The notes beneath the pieces were generated by a model. The model saw nothing but the letters and a program-made list of their open reading frames with translations. It was not told where the DNA came from and searched no databases. Positions 33,107-41,228 of a stretch of 41,648 nt of DNA are shown here, piece after piece. The DNA lies in assembly GCA_036497785.1 (NCBI GenBank), contig DASXIW010000111.1, forward strand, positions 1-41,648. Direction: 5' to 3'. Numbering within the stretch: the first letter of the stretch is position 1; each line of letters begins with the position of its first letter. Source of the stretch: DASXIW01 sp036497785. Its GTDB lineage: Bacteria > Pseudomonadota > Alphaproteobacteria > Acetobacterales > Acetobacteraceae. A program made the position numbers and the translations under genes.

Positions 33107-35476
33107 ACGACGCGATCGGCACCTGGCGGCCCCGGCATTTCGCCGCGCTGGACATCCAGCGACAAAAGCGGGGTCGGGACCGCGCTATCTCCCCTCAGCC
33201 GTGTCTGGTTCACCCTCAGCCACGGAATATTGAACGAGATCTATTATCCGCGGGTGGACCAGGCCTGCATCCGCGATTTCGGCTTTCTGGTCACCGATGG
33301 CAGCAGCTTTTTCTCCGAGGAAAAGCGGGACGCGCATCACCGCATCAGGCGCCCGGAAGACGGCGTGCCTGCCTTCGAACTGAACAATCGCTGCGTGCAC
33401 GACCGCTATACCATCGAAAAGCGCGTTGTCAGCGACCCCTTCCGCGAGGTGGTGCTGCAAAGCGTGCGGCTGCTGCCGTCCGGAGAGGCGCCGCTGCGCT
33501 TGTTTGCGCTGCTCTCGCCGCATCTGGTCAATGGCGGCGCCGACAATACCGGCTGGCTGGGCGAGTACAAGGGCATTGCAATGCTGTTCGCCGAGGGCAG
33601 CGGCACGGCCCTCGCGCTCGCCGCTTCCGTTCCCTGGCGCGCACGCTCGGCCGGGTTCGTCGGCGTGAATGATGGCTGGCGGGATGTCAGCCGGAATTTC
33701 GCGCTGACCGACTGCTATGACTGCGCCGAGGACGGCAACGTGGCCTTGACCGGAGAGCTCGATTTGCGTGCGGCCGGCACCAAGGCGGTCACGCTCGCTT
33801 TGGGGTTCGGGCGCACGCCGGCCGAGGCGGCCTATCGCGTGAAGGCCAGCCTGGCCCAGGGCTTCGAAGTCGCCATGGCGGAATACGCGGCGGCCTGGCG
33901 GGCCTGGCAGCACGGCCTTCGCCCGCTCGATCGCGAGGTGAACGGGCATAACAGCTATCGGATCAGCACGAACATCCTGCGCGCGCATGATTCGCCGTCC
34001 TTCCCCGGCGGGATCATCGCCAGCCTGTCCATCCCCTGGGGGGCCAGCAAGGGCGACGACGATCTGGGCGGTTACCACCTGGTCTGGCCGCGCGATCTGG
34101 CCGAGACGGGCGGCGGTCTCATTGCCTGCGGCGCCAACGAGGATGCCAAGCGCGTCATCGATTACCTGCGCGCGATTCAGGAGGCGGACGGCTCCTGGCC
34201 GCAGAACAGCTGGTTGGACGGGCTGCCCTACTGGCACGGCCTGCAGATGGATGAGTGTGCCTTTCCGATCCTGCTGGTCGATCTGGCGTATCGCAACGGC
34301 GTGCTGACCCCGCATGATCTGGACGGCTACCAGGAGATGGTCCGCCGCGCGGCGCGCTTCGTGCTCACGCATGGCCCGGCCACCGGTCAGGACCGCTGGG
34401 AGGAGGATGGCGGCTTTTCCTCGTTTACGCTCGCCGTCGAGATCTCGGCGCTGCTGGCGGCGGCCGGTATGGCCGAGCTGCGGGGCAATGCCGCGGATGC
34501 CGCCCTGCTGCGCGACACGGCGGATGCCTGGAACGCCGCGATCGAAGGATGTACCTATGCCACCGGGACGGCGCTCGCGGCGCAGGCCGGCGTGGAGGGA
34601 TATTATGTCCGGATTGCGCCGCCGGAGGGCGTGGGCGGCAAGATCGCCATCAAGAACCGCCCGGTGGATGCCACCTGGATGCGTGCCGCCGATGTGGTGA
34701 GCCCGGATGCCCTGGCTTTGGTGCGCTTCGGCCTGCGGGCGGCCGACGATCCGCGTATCGTCAACACCGTGCGCGTCATCGACCACGTGCTGAAGGTGGA
34801 TTTCCCCGCGGGACCGTGTTGGCGGCGCTATATCGGCGATGGGTACGGCGAGCACGAGGATGGCAGCCCGTTCGACGGCACCGGCATCGGCCGTGCTTGG
34901 CCGCTGCTGACCGGCGAGCGGGCGCATTACGCGCTGGCCGCTGGCGACATCGCCCAGGCGCATAACCTGCTCAAGACCATGGAGCAACTGACCAGCCTCG
35001 GCGGCCTGATCCCCGAGCAGGTCTGGGACAGCGCCGACATCCCTGCGCGGGAATTGGTGCGCGGCCAGCCCAGCGGGTCCGCCATGCCGCTGGTGTGGGC
35101 GCATGCGGAGCACGTGAAACTCTGTCGCTCCCTATCCGACGGCGTGGTGTTCGACACGCCGCCGCAGACCGTGCGGCGCTATATTGTCGACAAAACCCGG
35201 CCACGCTGCGCCGTCTGGCGGGCCGATATCCCGGTCTCCGCGATCTCGGCGGGGCAAGTGCTGCGCATCGACATGCTGGAACCAGCACTGCTACATTGGT
35301 CCCGCGATAACTGGGCGAATGTTGCCGACACGATGACGCACGACACCGGGCTGGGATTGCACGTCGTGGAAATCCCAACCGCCGGGCTTTCGGCCGGCAC
35401 ACGGATCCTGTTCACCTGGCGCATCCAGGCCAGCGGAGCGTGGGCTGGGGTGAATTACGAGGTTGCCGTCGTGTAG
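33107..35476 (+). CDS. GH15 glucan 1,4-alpha-glucosidase (glucoamylase), probable ACG start
   Basis: This enzyme releases beta-glucose from the ends of alpha-glucans. The 789-residue model has an N-terminal beta-sandwich domain (about 1-270), an (alpha/alpha)6 barrel (about 280-690) with catalytic Glu383 in QMDECAFP and Glu637 in IPEQVWD, and a short C-terminal beta domain. The conserved N-terminus (PRWTSSDKSGVGTALSPLS, VWFTLSHGILNE) is encoded from about 33119, but no ATG, GTG or TTG precedes it back to the TAG at 33038. AGAGGAGG at 33094-33101 lies 5 nt before ACG at 33107. The first normal start is TTG at 33230, which loses 41 residues. No signal peptide is seen, so action may be intracellular. 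Confidence 0.8.
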   Translation, partial: TTRSAPGGPGISPRWTSSDKSGVGTALSPLSRVWFTLSHGILNEIYYPRVDQACIRDFGFLVTDGSSFFSEEKRDAHHRIRRPEDGVPAFELNNRCVHDRYTIEKRVVSDPFREVVLQSVRLLPSGEAPLRLFALLSPHLVNGGADNTGWLGEYKGIAMLFAEGSGTALALAASVPWRARSAGFVGVNDGWRDVSRNFALTDCYDCAEDGNVALTGELDLRAAGTKAVTLALGFGRTPAEAAYRVKASLAQGFEVAMAEYAAAWRAWQHGLRPLDREVNGHNSYRISTNILRAHDSPSFPGGIIASLSIPWGASKGDDDLGGYHLVWPRDLAETGGGLIACGANEDAKRVIDYLRAIQEADGSWPQNSWLDGLPYWHGLQMDECAFPILLVDLAYRNGVLTPHDLDGYQEMVRRAARFVLTHGPATGQDRWEEDGGFSSFTLAVEISALLAAAGMAELRGNAADAALLRDTADAWNAAIEGCTYATGTALAAQAGVEGYYVRIAPPEGVGGKIAIKNRPVDATWMRAADVVSPDALALVRFGLRAADDPRIVNTVRVIDHVLKVDFPAGPCWRRYIGDGYGEHEDGSPFDGTGIGRAWPLLTGERAHYALAAGDIAQAHNLLKTMEQLTSLGGLIPEQVWDSADIPARELVRGQPSGSAMPLVWAHAEHVKLCRSLSDGVVFDTPPQTVRRYIVDKTRPRCAVWRADIPVSAISAGQVLRIDMLEPALLHWSRDNWANVADTMTHDTGLGLHVVEIPTAGLSAGTRILFTWRIQASGAWAGVNYEVAVV

Positions 35477-35477
35477 C

Positions 35478-36494
35478 CTACGCCAGAAACTCCACCCAAT
35501 TGGGACTGCCACCCACGGCGTGCGCCCCGATCTGCGACAGCGTGCCTTGGTCCTGGTCGATCCGGTACATGGCCATGCTGCGCGTGTTCTGTTCGGCACA
35601 GAGGAGGAACTCGCCGCTGGGATCAATGGCGAACCCGCGAGCCGCGGATTTCGTGGGGACGGTGTCGATCTTCGACAACATCCCGGTTTTGGCATCGACC
35701 GCGAAACCCGTCAGGGTGTTGGTGGTGCGTTCGCTGCCGTAGAGGAAGCGCCCATCCGGCGTGATGTGGATGTCTGCCGCCGCCACCTGGCCTGAGACGC
35801 CGTCCGGCAGCAGCGAGATGCTCTGCAGTTCAATCAGGCCGCCGGTTGCGCTGTCGAAGGCGTAGGCGTTGATGGTGCCGTCGAGCTCGTTGATCAGATA
35901 GAGGAACTGCCCGCCGGGCGAGAAACGCAAATGCCGCGGACCGGCGCCCGCCTTGGTGGTCACGGGAGTAAGGGGGCGAAAGCTTCCATCGTTGGCGTCG
36001 AAAGCCAGGCGCAGGATGCAGTCTCCGCCCAATGAGGCCGCGAAGGCGAAGCGGTTGGTGGGGTCGGTGATGATGCTGTGTGCGCGAGGCGGGGTTTGCA
36101 TGATCCAGCTGGCCGGTGAGCGTGCCATCCCGCCGGCAGCGATCGGATTTGCGGTCAGCTTGGCGCCGCCATAGGAGGCGCCCAGCAGATAGCTGCCGGT
36201 TCGATCGGTCGCGATATAGGCCAACTGGTCGACCGCGGGCGCCACGCCGAGCAGCGACAGCATGCCATCGGCACCAACGGCAAAGCTGGAGAGCGCCACC
36301 GGGGCGGCGCGTGTGGCGGCGTATAGCGTGGCGCGATCAGGGCTTAGCGCAAGGGCCATGCTGCTGGCCGGCCCGTCCGCGCCCGGGACAGTGACGACCG
36401 CGACATCGCGAAGCGTGCCGTTGGCGCGATCCATCGCCAGGATCGCGATCTCGCGATCCTCCGCGCAGGACACGTAAGCGATGCAGTCTTCCAT
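35478..36494 (-). CDS. Beta-propeller 6-phosphogluconolactonase-like protein
   Basis: The 338-residue protein has the seven-bladed propeller pattern of the YbhE/Pgl lactonase family. Visible repeats include SSMALALSPDRATLYAATR, PRAHSIITDPTNRFAFAASL, GPRHLRFSPGGQFLYLINEL and AADIHITPDGRFLYGSERT. The PRH segment and the Asn-Glu of LINELDG match active-site positions of the family. The start at 36494 is preferred because AGGAGGG lies about 9 nt upstream on the minus strand. The frame is open to 36560. It converges on the glucoamylase gene with one base between stops. A role in 6-phosphogluconolactone hydrolysis is plausible but not proven by sequence. Confidence 0.82.
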   Translation of the reverse strand: MEDCIAYVSCAEDREIAILAMDRANGTLRDVAVVTVPGADGPASSMALALSPDRATLYAATRAAPVALSSFAVGADGMLSLLGVAPAVDQLAYIATDRTGSYLLGASYGGAKLTANPIAAGGMARSPASWIMQTPPRAHSIITDPTNRFAFAASLGGDCILRLAFDANDGSFRPLTPVTTKAGAGPRHLRFSPGGQFLYLINELDGTINAYAFDSATGGLIELQSISLLPDGVSGQVAAADIHITPDGRFLYGSERTTNTLTGFAVDAKTGMLSKIDTVPTKSAARGFAIDPSGEFLLCAEQNTRSMAMYRIDQDQGTLSQIGAHAVGGSPNWVEFLA

Positions 36495-36616
36495 CCCTGG
36501 CAACCCTCCTGGCTTTGTCGTTACGGTGCCCATCGTGGCGAAGTGGCGGCCACTTGTCACATCCCTCCCCGGGGGCGCAAAACCCGGCCGAGCGATCTTT
36601 TTGCTGAAAGCCGGAT

Positions 36617-38245
36617 ATGCTGCGACTGAACGAACTCAAACTGCCGCTGGGGCATGCGGACGCTGCGATCGCCGCCGCCATCCTGGCGCGGCTGGGAATC
36701 GCGGCGGCGGCGCTCGTTTCGTTCTCGGTGTTTCGCCGTGCCTATGACGCCCGCAACAAGACCGCCATCAAGCTGATCTACACGCTGGATGTCGCGGTCA
36801 GGGACGAGGCGGCGGTGCTGGCGCGTTTCGCCGGCGATCATCGGGTTACGCCGACACCGGACACCAGCTACCGCGTTGTTGCCAGCGCGCCCGCCAATCT
36901 TGCCAGCCGGCCGGTGGTGATCGGGGCCGGGCCGTGCGGGCTGTTCGCGGGGCTGATCCTGGCGCAGATGGGATTCCGACCCATTATTCTGGATCGCGGC
37001 AAGATCGTCCGCGAGCGGACCAAGGATACCTGGGGCTTCTGGCGCCGCTCCGTGCTGAACCCGGAATCCAACGTGCAGTTCGGCGAGGGCGGCGCCGGCA
37101 CCTTCTCCGACGGCAAGCTCTACAGCCAGGTGAAGGATCCGAACCATTTCGGCCGCAAGGTGCTGACCGAATTCGTGCGTGCGGGTGCCCCGGAAGAAAT
37201 TCTGTATGTCAGCAAGCCGCATATCGGCACATTCCGGCTGGTGACGATGGTCGAGCATATGCGCGCCACGATCGAGGCACTCGGCGGTGAGTATCGCTTC
37301 GAAAGCCGGGTGTCCGATATCGACATCGCCGCGTCCGGCGACGGCAGGCGGCGGGTGCGGGGTGTGATGCTCGCCGACGGGTCGCATATCGCCGCCGACC
37401 ATGTGGTGCTGGCGATCGGCCACAGCGCCCGCGATACCTTCGCAATGCTGCATGAGCGGGGCGTGCATATCGTGGCGAAGCCGTTCTCGATCGGCGTGCG
37501 CATCGAACATCCGCAATCGCTCATCGACCGCAGCCGGTTCGGCGAGAACGCCGGCAACGCGATATTGGGCGCGGCCGATTACAAGCTGGTGCATCACGCG
37601 CGCAACGGCCGTTCGGTCTACAGCTTCTGCATGTGCCCAGGCGGGACGGTGGTAGCCGCCGCGTCCGAGCCGGGGCGCGTCGTGACCAACGGCATGAGCC
37701 AGTATTCGCGCAACGAGCGCAACGCCAATGCCGGCATCGTGGTCGGCATCACGCCGGGGGATTATCCGGGCCACCCGCTCGCGGGCGTCGCGTTCCAGCG
37801 CCATTGGGAGGAGCGGGCCTTCGCGGCCGGCGGCGGCACCTATGCGGCGCCGGCGCAGCGTGTGGGGGATTTTCTGGCCGAACGGCCCTCCGCGGGGCTC
37901 GGCGGGGTGGCGCCGTCCTATCGGCCTGGCGTGAATTTCACCGATCTGTCGGCCTGTCTGCCGGATTTCGCCATCACGGCGATCCGCGAGGCGCTGCCGA
38001 TGTTCGCACGCCAGATCGAGGGATTCGCCATGGATGACGCCGTGCTCACCGGCGTGGAAACCCGGACGTCCTCCCCGATCCGGATCGGCCGCCGGGAGGA
38101 CGGGCAGAGCCTGCATGTGCTCGGCTTGTATCCGGCCGGGGAAGGGGCCGGGTATGCGGGGGGCATCCTGTCGGCGGGGATCGATGGGATCAAGGCGGCG
38201 GAAGCCGTCGCACGCCAGATCGCCGGAACACCGGGAAGTTCCTGA
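36617..38245 (+). CDS. FAD-dependent dehydrogenase of the COG2509 type
   Basis: This 542-residue flavoprotein is of unknown reaction. The N-terminal ~90 residues form the small domain with FRRAYDARNK, seen in this family. The dinucleotide-binding motif is VVIGAGPCGLFAGL (about 100-113), followed by LDRGKIVRERTKDTW and QFGEGGAGTFSDGKL. A conserved middle block reads YSFCMCPGGTVVAAASEPG, and the FAD-closing segment near the C-terminus is YPAGEGAGYAGGILSAGIDG. All landmark regions are present and it looks intact. It is transcribed divergently from the lactonase-like gene, with about 120 nt between starts. The Shine-Dalgarno is weak. Confidence 0.87.
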   Translation: MLRLNELKLPLGHADAAIAAAILARLGIAAAALVSFSVFRRAYDARNKTAIKLIYTLDVAVRDEAAVLARFAGDHRVTPTPDTSYRVVASAPANLASRPVVIGAGPCGLFAGLILAQMGFRPIILDRGKIVRERTKDTWGFWRRSVLNPESNVQFGEGGAGTFSDGKLYSQVKDPNHFGRKVLTEFVRAGAPEEILYVSKPHIGTFRLVTMVEHMRATIEALGGEYRFESRVSDIDIAASGDGRRRVRGVMLADGSHIAADHVVLAIGHSARDTFAMLHERGVHIVAKPFSIGVRIEHPQSLIDRSRFGENAGNAILGAADYKLVHHARNGRSVYSFCMCPGGTVVAAASEPGRVVTNGMSQYSRNERNANAGIVVGITPGDYPGHPLAGVAFQRHWEERAFAAGGGTYAAPAQRVGDFLAERPSAGLGGVAPSYRPGVNFTDLSACLPDFAITAIREALPMFARQIEGFAMDDAVLTGVETRTSSPIRIGRREDGQSLHVLGLYPAGEGAGYAGGILSAGIDGIKAAEAVARQIAGTPGSS

Positions 38246-38351
38246 TCGGCTTGGTACCGAACTGTTCCGACATCGTGGCGCAGCCCGTTTTTCTGGATGC
38301 CGCCGCGCTGGCGTGGAATAAGATGCGTTGAAACCGGTGTGAGCATTTCCG

Positions 38352-39125
38352 ATGCCAGTCTTGGCCACCGATACCGCAACCGCCCTGCACACCCTCGCGA
38401 TCGATATCGGAGGCAGCCACCTTAAGGCCGGCGTTCTGGATGATAGCGGCACCGTCGTCGCCGGTCCCGCGCGCGTGGTCACACCCACGCCCGCCGCGCC
38501 CGACACTGTAGTCAGCGCGCTTGTCGAAATGACGCGCGGGTTGGCGCCCTTCGCGCGCGTGTCGATCGGCTTCCCCGGTGTGGTTCGCGACGGCACCGTC
38601 CTGACCGCACCCAATCTGGGAACGAGGCAATGGCAGAATTTCCCATTCGCCGCGACGATGTCGCAGCATTTGGGCAAGCCGGTACGCGTCCTCAATGATG
38701 CGTCCATCCAAGGCCTGGGCGTGATCAGCGGCCAGGGGCTGGAATGCGTCATTACGCTCGGCACCGGAATGGGCTTCTCGCTGTTTCGTAACGGACAATT
38801 GATGCCGCACATGGAAATGGGCCAGCACATCGCGCATGGCGACAAAACCTATGACCAGTATGTCGGCGAGGCCGGGCTTCGCGCGGCGGGGCGCAAGCGC
38901 TGGAACAGGCGGGTTCGCAAGGTTGTTGGCGCGCTGAACACGCTGCTGAACTACGACATGCTGTATATCGGCGGCGGCAACGCCATGCGCATTGATTTCG
39001 ACCTGCCGCGCAACATTCATATCGTCTCGAACGAGGCGGGGGTGACGGGTGGCGTCCGCCTATGGGACCCGATAATGGAGGCCGACTTCGCCGCCGCGGA
39101 GCCGCCGGCAACGGCCCGCGCCTAA
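38352..39125 (+). CDS. ROK-family (polyphosphate-type) glucokinase
   Basis: This cytosolic sugar kinase most likely makes glucose 6-phosphate. In 257 residues it has the phosphate-binding DIGGSHLKAG at 18-27, SIGFPGVV, the catalytic Asp116 in VLNDASIQG and the second phosphate motif LGTGMGFSLF. The later block TYDQYVGEAGLRAAGRKRW resembles polyphosphate glucokinases more than HTH-type ROK repressors. The usual ROK zinc motif is not present. There is no DNA-binding domain. It lies about 100 nt after the FAD enzyme and in the same block as the glucoamylase, which fits phosphorylation of released glucose. Confidence 0.87.
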   Translation: MPVLATDTATALHTLAIDIGGSHLKAGVLDDSGTVVAGPARVVTPTPAAPDTVVSALVEMTRGLAPFARVSIGFPGVVRDGTVLTAPNLGTRQWQNFPFAATMSQHLGKPVRVLNDASIQGLGVISGQGLECVITLGTGMGFSLFRNGQLMPHMEMGQHIAHGDKTYDQYVGEAGLRAAGRKRWNRRVRKVVGALNTLLNYDMLYIGGGNAMRIDFDLPRNIHIVSNEAGVTGGVRLWDPIMEADFAAAEPPATARA

Positions 39126-39141
39126 ATTAGCCCGTTACTGC

Positions 39142-39375
39142 TCAGCCGTACGGGCGCGAATTCAGCACGCGCCCGACCACGTATCCCAGGCCCAGCATGA
39201 GGAACGCCATCGTCAGGGGCTGGCCGCGGATGATCTGACGAAATTCGGCGATGCCTGCCCCGGCGGACCACGCCGCGTCGCCGGCCTGTCCGACGGCTCC
39301 GCGCAGCCCGTCCGCGATCTTCTGCGCCTTTTGCTGGATCTTGCCGGCGTTGTCGTCGTCGATCGGATCGCCCAT
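39142..39375 (-). CDS. Small membrane-anchored protein
   Basis: This 77-residue protein is of unknown function. It has an acidic start (MGDPIDDDNAG), an amphipathic helix (KIQQKAQKIADGLRGAVGQA) and one C-terminal membrane span (PLTMAFLMLGLGYVVGRVL) ending in a basic tail. The layout recalls ElaB/YqjD-like proteins, which anchor at the membrane by the C-terminus, but similarity is only architectural. The start at 39375 is supported by AAGGAA 7 nt upstream on the minus strand. It converges with the glucokinase gene, with 16 nt between stops. Confidence 0.68.
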   Translation of the reverse strand: MGDPIDDDNAGKIQQKAQKIADGLRGAVGQAGDAAWSAGAGIAEFRQIIRGQPLTMAFLMLGLGYVVGRVLNSRPYG

Positions 39376-39477
39376 GGTCGGTTCCTTGAATGTCCCGGCT
39401 TCAACGGCGGGGATCAGCCCCGGTTCCCCAATGAACCGGTTGTGGGAACATTCCGACGCGATGAGGATTGCGCGCAG

Positions 39478-39954
39478 ATGAAGAAGCATTTGTCCCTGGC
39501 CGCTGCCGCCGCGATCTGGCTCGTTGCCGCAGGCCCCGCACCCAGGCCGGTGCCGATGACGGCGCAGCCCGGCACCGAACTGGACGCCACCGCCCGTCGC
39601 CTGGTCGCCGCCGATCTGAAGGAGGCCCGGCAGGCCGGCGAAACGCCGCTGGTCTTGGTCGGCTCCGCGCGCATCGGTGGTCCGCATGACCGGCCGGCAT
39701 TGTTCGTGCAGTTGCAGTCCGCCCGGGAATGCGGCTCGGCCGGTTGCAGCACGTCGGCTTATGTGTTCGGTCCGAAGGGCTGGCGCAAGGTGCTGGACGC
39801 CGCCACCGGGCCGATCATCGTCGACCCCACCCGCCATCGCGGCATGGCCGATCTGGTGGTGGACCGGCACGATCGCTGGGTATGGAACGGTAGATTTTAC
39901 AGCGACACCCGGCCTGCGCCGATCGTCAATCTGGCGCCGCGCAAATCGACCTGA
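39478..39954 (+). CDS. Secreted hypothetical protein
   Basis: I do not recognise this 158-residue protein. It starts with a Lys-Lys signal peptide (MKKHLSLAAAAAIWLVAAGPA) with no lipobox Cys. The mature part holds two Cys (SARECGSAGCSTS) that could form a disulfide, then a compact beta-rich segment, AYVFGPKGWRKVLDA, GMADLVVDRHDRWVWNG. The start at 39478 has GAGGA about 10 nt upstream. The frame extends upstream to 39331 but that portion overlaps the divergent small-protein gene. A periplasmic location is inferred from the signal peptide. Confidence 0.7.
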   Translation: MKKHLSLAAAAAIWLVAAGPAPRPVPMTAQPGTELDATARRLVAADLKEARQAGETPLVLVGSARIGGPHDRPALFVQLQSARECGSAGCSTSAYVFGPKGWRKVLDAATGPIIVDPTRHRGMADLVVDRHDRWVWNGRFYSDTRPAPIVNLAPRKST

Positions 39955-39977
39955 GATCGGTCCCCAGCGCTGGTTGC

Positions 39978-41006
39978 TCAGCCGGGTGGGCTGTCGGCAG
40001 GCGACGTGGCGGGCGTATCTGTGACGGGCGGTCCTTCGCTCGAGGTCCGCTCTATCTCCACGGTCGCCGTCAGTCCCACGGCGAGTGTCAGGGAGGGCGG
40101 GACCTCATCGAAGGCGATGCGGACCGGAACGCGTTGCGCCAGGCGGATCCAGGTGAAGACCGGGTTCACGGTGGCGAGGCCTGATGGATCGGCCTGCGCG
40201 TTCGGCACTTCGATGCCGCGTGCAATCCCGACCACATGGCCGCGCAGCCATGTCCGGTGCCCCATCAACAATATCTTGGCGGGATCGTTGAGATGGATGT
40301 CCTCAAGCTGCGTCTCCAGGAAATATCCGTCCACCCAGAAACTGTCGCGATCGACAATGCTGAGGCTGCGCTGGCCGGAGGTGGCGTAATCCCCCACCTG
40401 GGCCTGCAGGTTGGTGATATATCCATTCACCGGCGATCTGAGCGTCGTCCGTTCCAGATTTACCCGCGCCTGCGCCAGAGCGCTGAGAGCCTGGTTGTAG
40501 GCCGCTTGCGCCACCTGAGCATTCGTCACATAGATCTGCTGCTCCTCGGCGGAGACGGACAGATCGTTGAGTTTCAACCGGCGGGTGGCTTCGGTCTGCG
40601 AGTTCTCCACGCTCGCCTTGGCCTTGGCGAGCACCGCCTCGGCGTTGCTGACGGCGATGCTGTAATCCGTGGGTTCGATGACCATCAGCACGTCGCCCTT
40701 ATGCACGAACTGGTCGGCCTTCACGGGCAAGCTGACGATCCGCCCGGAGACTTCCGGAGTCTCGGTGATGACATAGGCCAGGACAGTGCCGTCACGGGTC
40801 CAGGGCGAGCCCACATAGGCGTTCCACATCCACCAGCCGCATAGTCCGGCCAGCAACACCGCAGACAGCGTCAGCAGGATCGGTGCGATCCGCAACGGTC
40901 GTGCCTGGTTCGTGCGATCGGGTACCGGGGGCGGAGATGTGGCGTCACGCGCCAGAGGCTGCAGGCCACCAAGCGGTTCGCGTGCCGGTGCCACGGCTAA
41001 AGCCAT
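39978..41006 (-). CDS. HlyD-family membrane fusion protein (AaeA/EmrA-like)
   Basis: This adaptor subunit serves an aromatic-acid type efflux system. The 342-residue protein has a cytoplasmic Pro-rich N-terminus (about 1-38), one membrane span (APILLTLSAVLLAGLCGWWMW) and a lipoyl half (EVSGRIVSLPVKADQFVHKGD). A long alpha hairpin rich in Ala and Gln follows, then the second lipoyl half (LRSPVNGYITNLQAQVGDYA) and a beta-barrel domain. The C-terminus is rich in Pro, Thr and Ser. Its ATG at 41006 overlaps the end of the DUF1656 gene by 10 nt. That overlap and the FUSC gene upstream fit the aaeXAB arrangement. Confidence 0.9.
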   Translation of the reverse strand: MALAVAPAREPLGGLQPLARDATSPPPVPDRTNQARPLRIAPILLTLSAVLLAGLCGWWMWNAYVGSPWTRDGTVLAYVITETPEVSGRIVSLPVKADQFVHKGDVLMVIEPTDYSIAVSNAEAVLAKAKASVENSQTEATRRLKLNDLSVSAEEQQIYVTNAQVAQAAYNQALSALAQARVNLERTTLRSPVNGYITNLQAQVGDYATSGQRSLSIVDRDSFWVDGYFLETQLEDIHLNDPAKILLMGHRTWLRGHVVGIARGIEVPNAQADPSGLATVNPVFTWIRLAQRVPVRIAFDEVPPSLTLAVGLTATVEIERTSSEGPPVTDTPATSPADSPPG

Positions 41007-41203
41007 CCCGTGACGATGACGACCGCCGACAGCACGATCACATAGACCGCGCTGTTGAACAGCGAGGGATGCCAGGCCTGCCGCGTCACGCCGAGCCGGT
41101 CGCCCAGGCGCAGCAGCACCGTTGTCAGCAACCAGGCCAACAGCATCATCGGCGCGAATGGTGAGACATAGATGCCGAATATGTTGACTTCGGCGTATCT
41201 CAT
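40997..41203 (-). CDS. DUF1656 small membrane protein (AaeX-like)
   Basis: This 68-residue inner-membrane protein has two hydrophobic spans (FAPMMLLAWLLTTVLLRL and SAVYVIVLSAVVIVTGWL) separated by a basic loop, VTRQAWHPSLFN. The N-terminus RYAEVNIFGIYVSPF is the DUF1656 hallmark. The start at 41203 has GAGGG about 4 nt upstream, while the frame extends 6 codons further to 41221. Such proteins are found between a FUSC exporter and an HlyD adaptor, exactly as here. Its molecular role is not known. Confidence 0.88.
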   Translation of the reverse strand: MRYAEVNIFGIYVSPFAPMMLLAWLLTTVLLRLGDRLGVTRQAWHPSLFNSAVYVIVLSAVVIVTGWL

Positions 41204-41228
41204 CGAACCCTCGTGGCGCAAAACGGGA

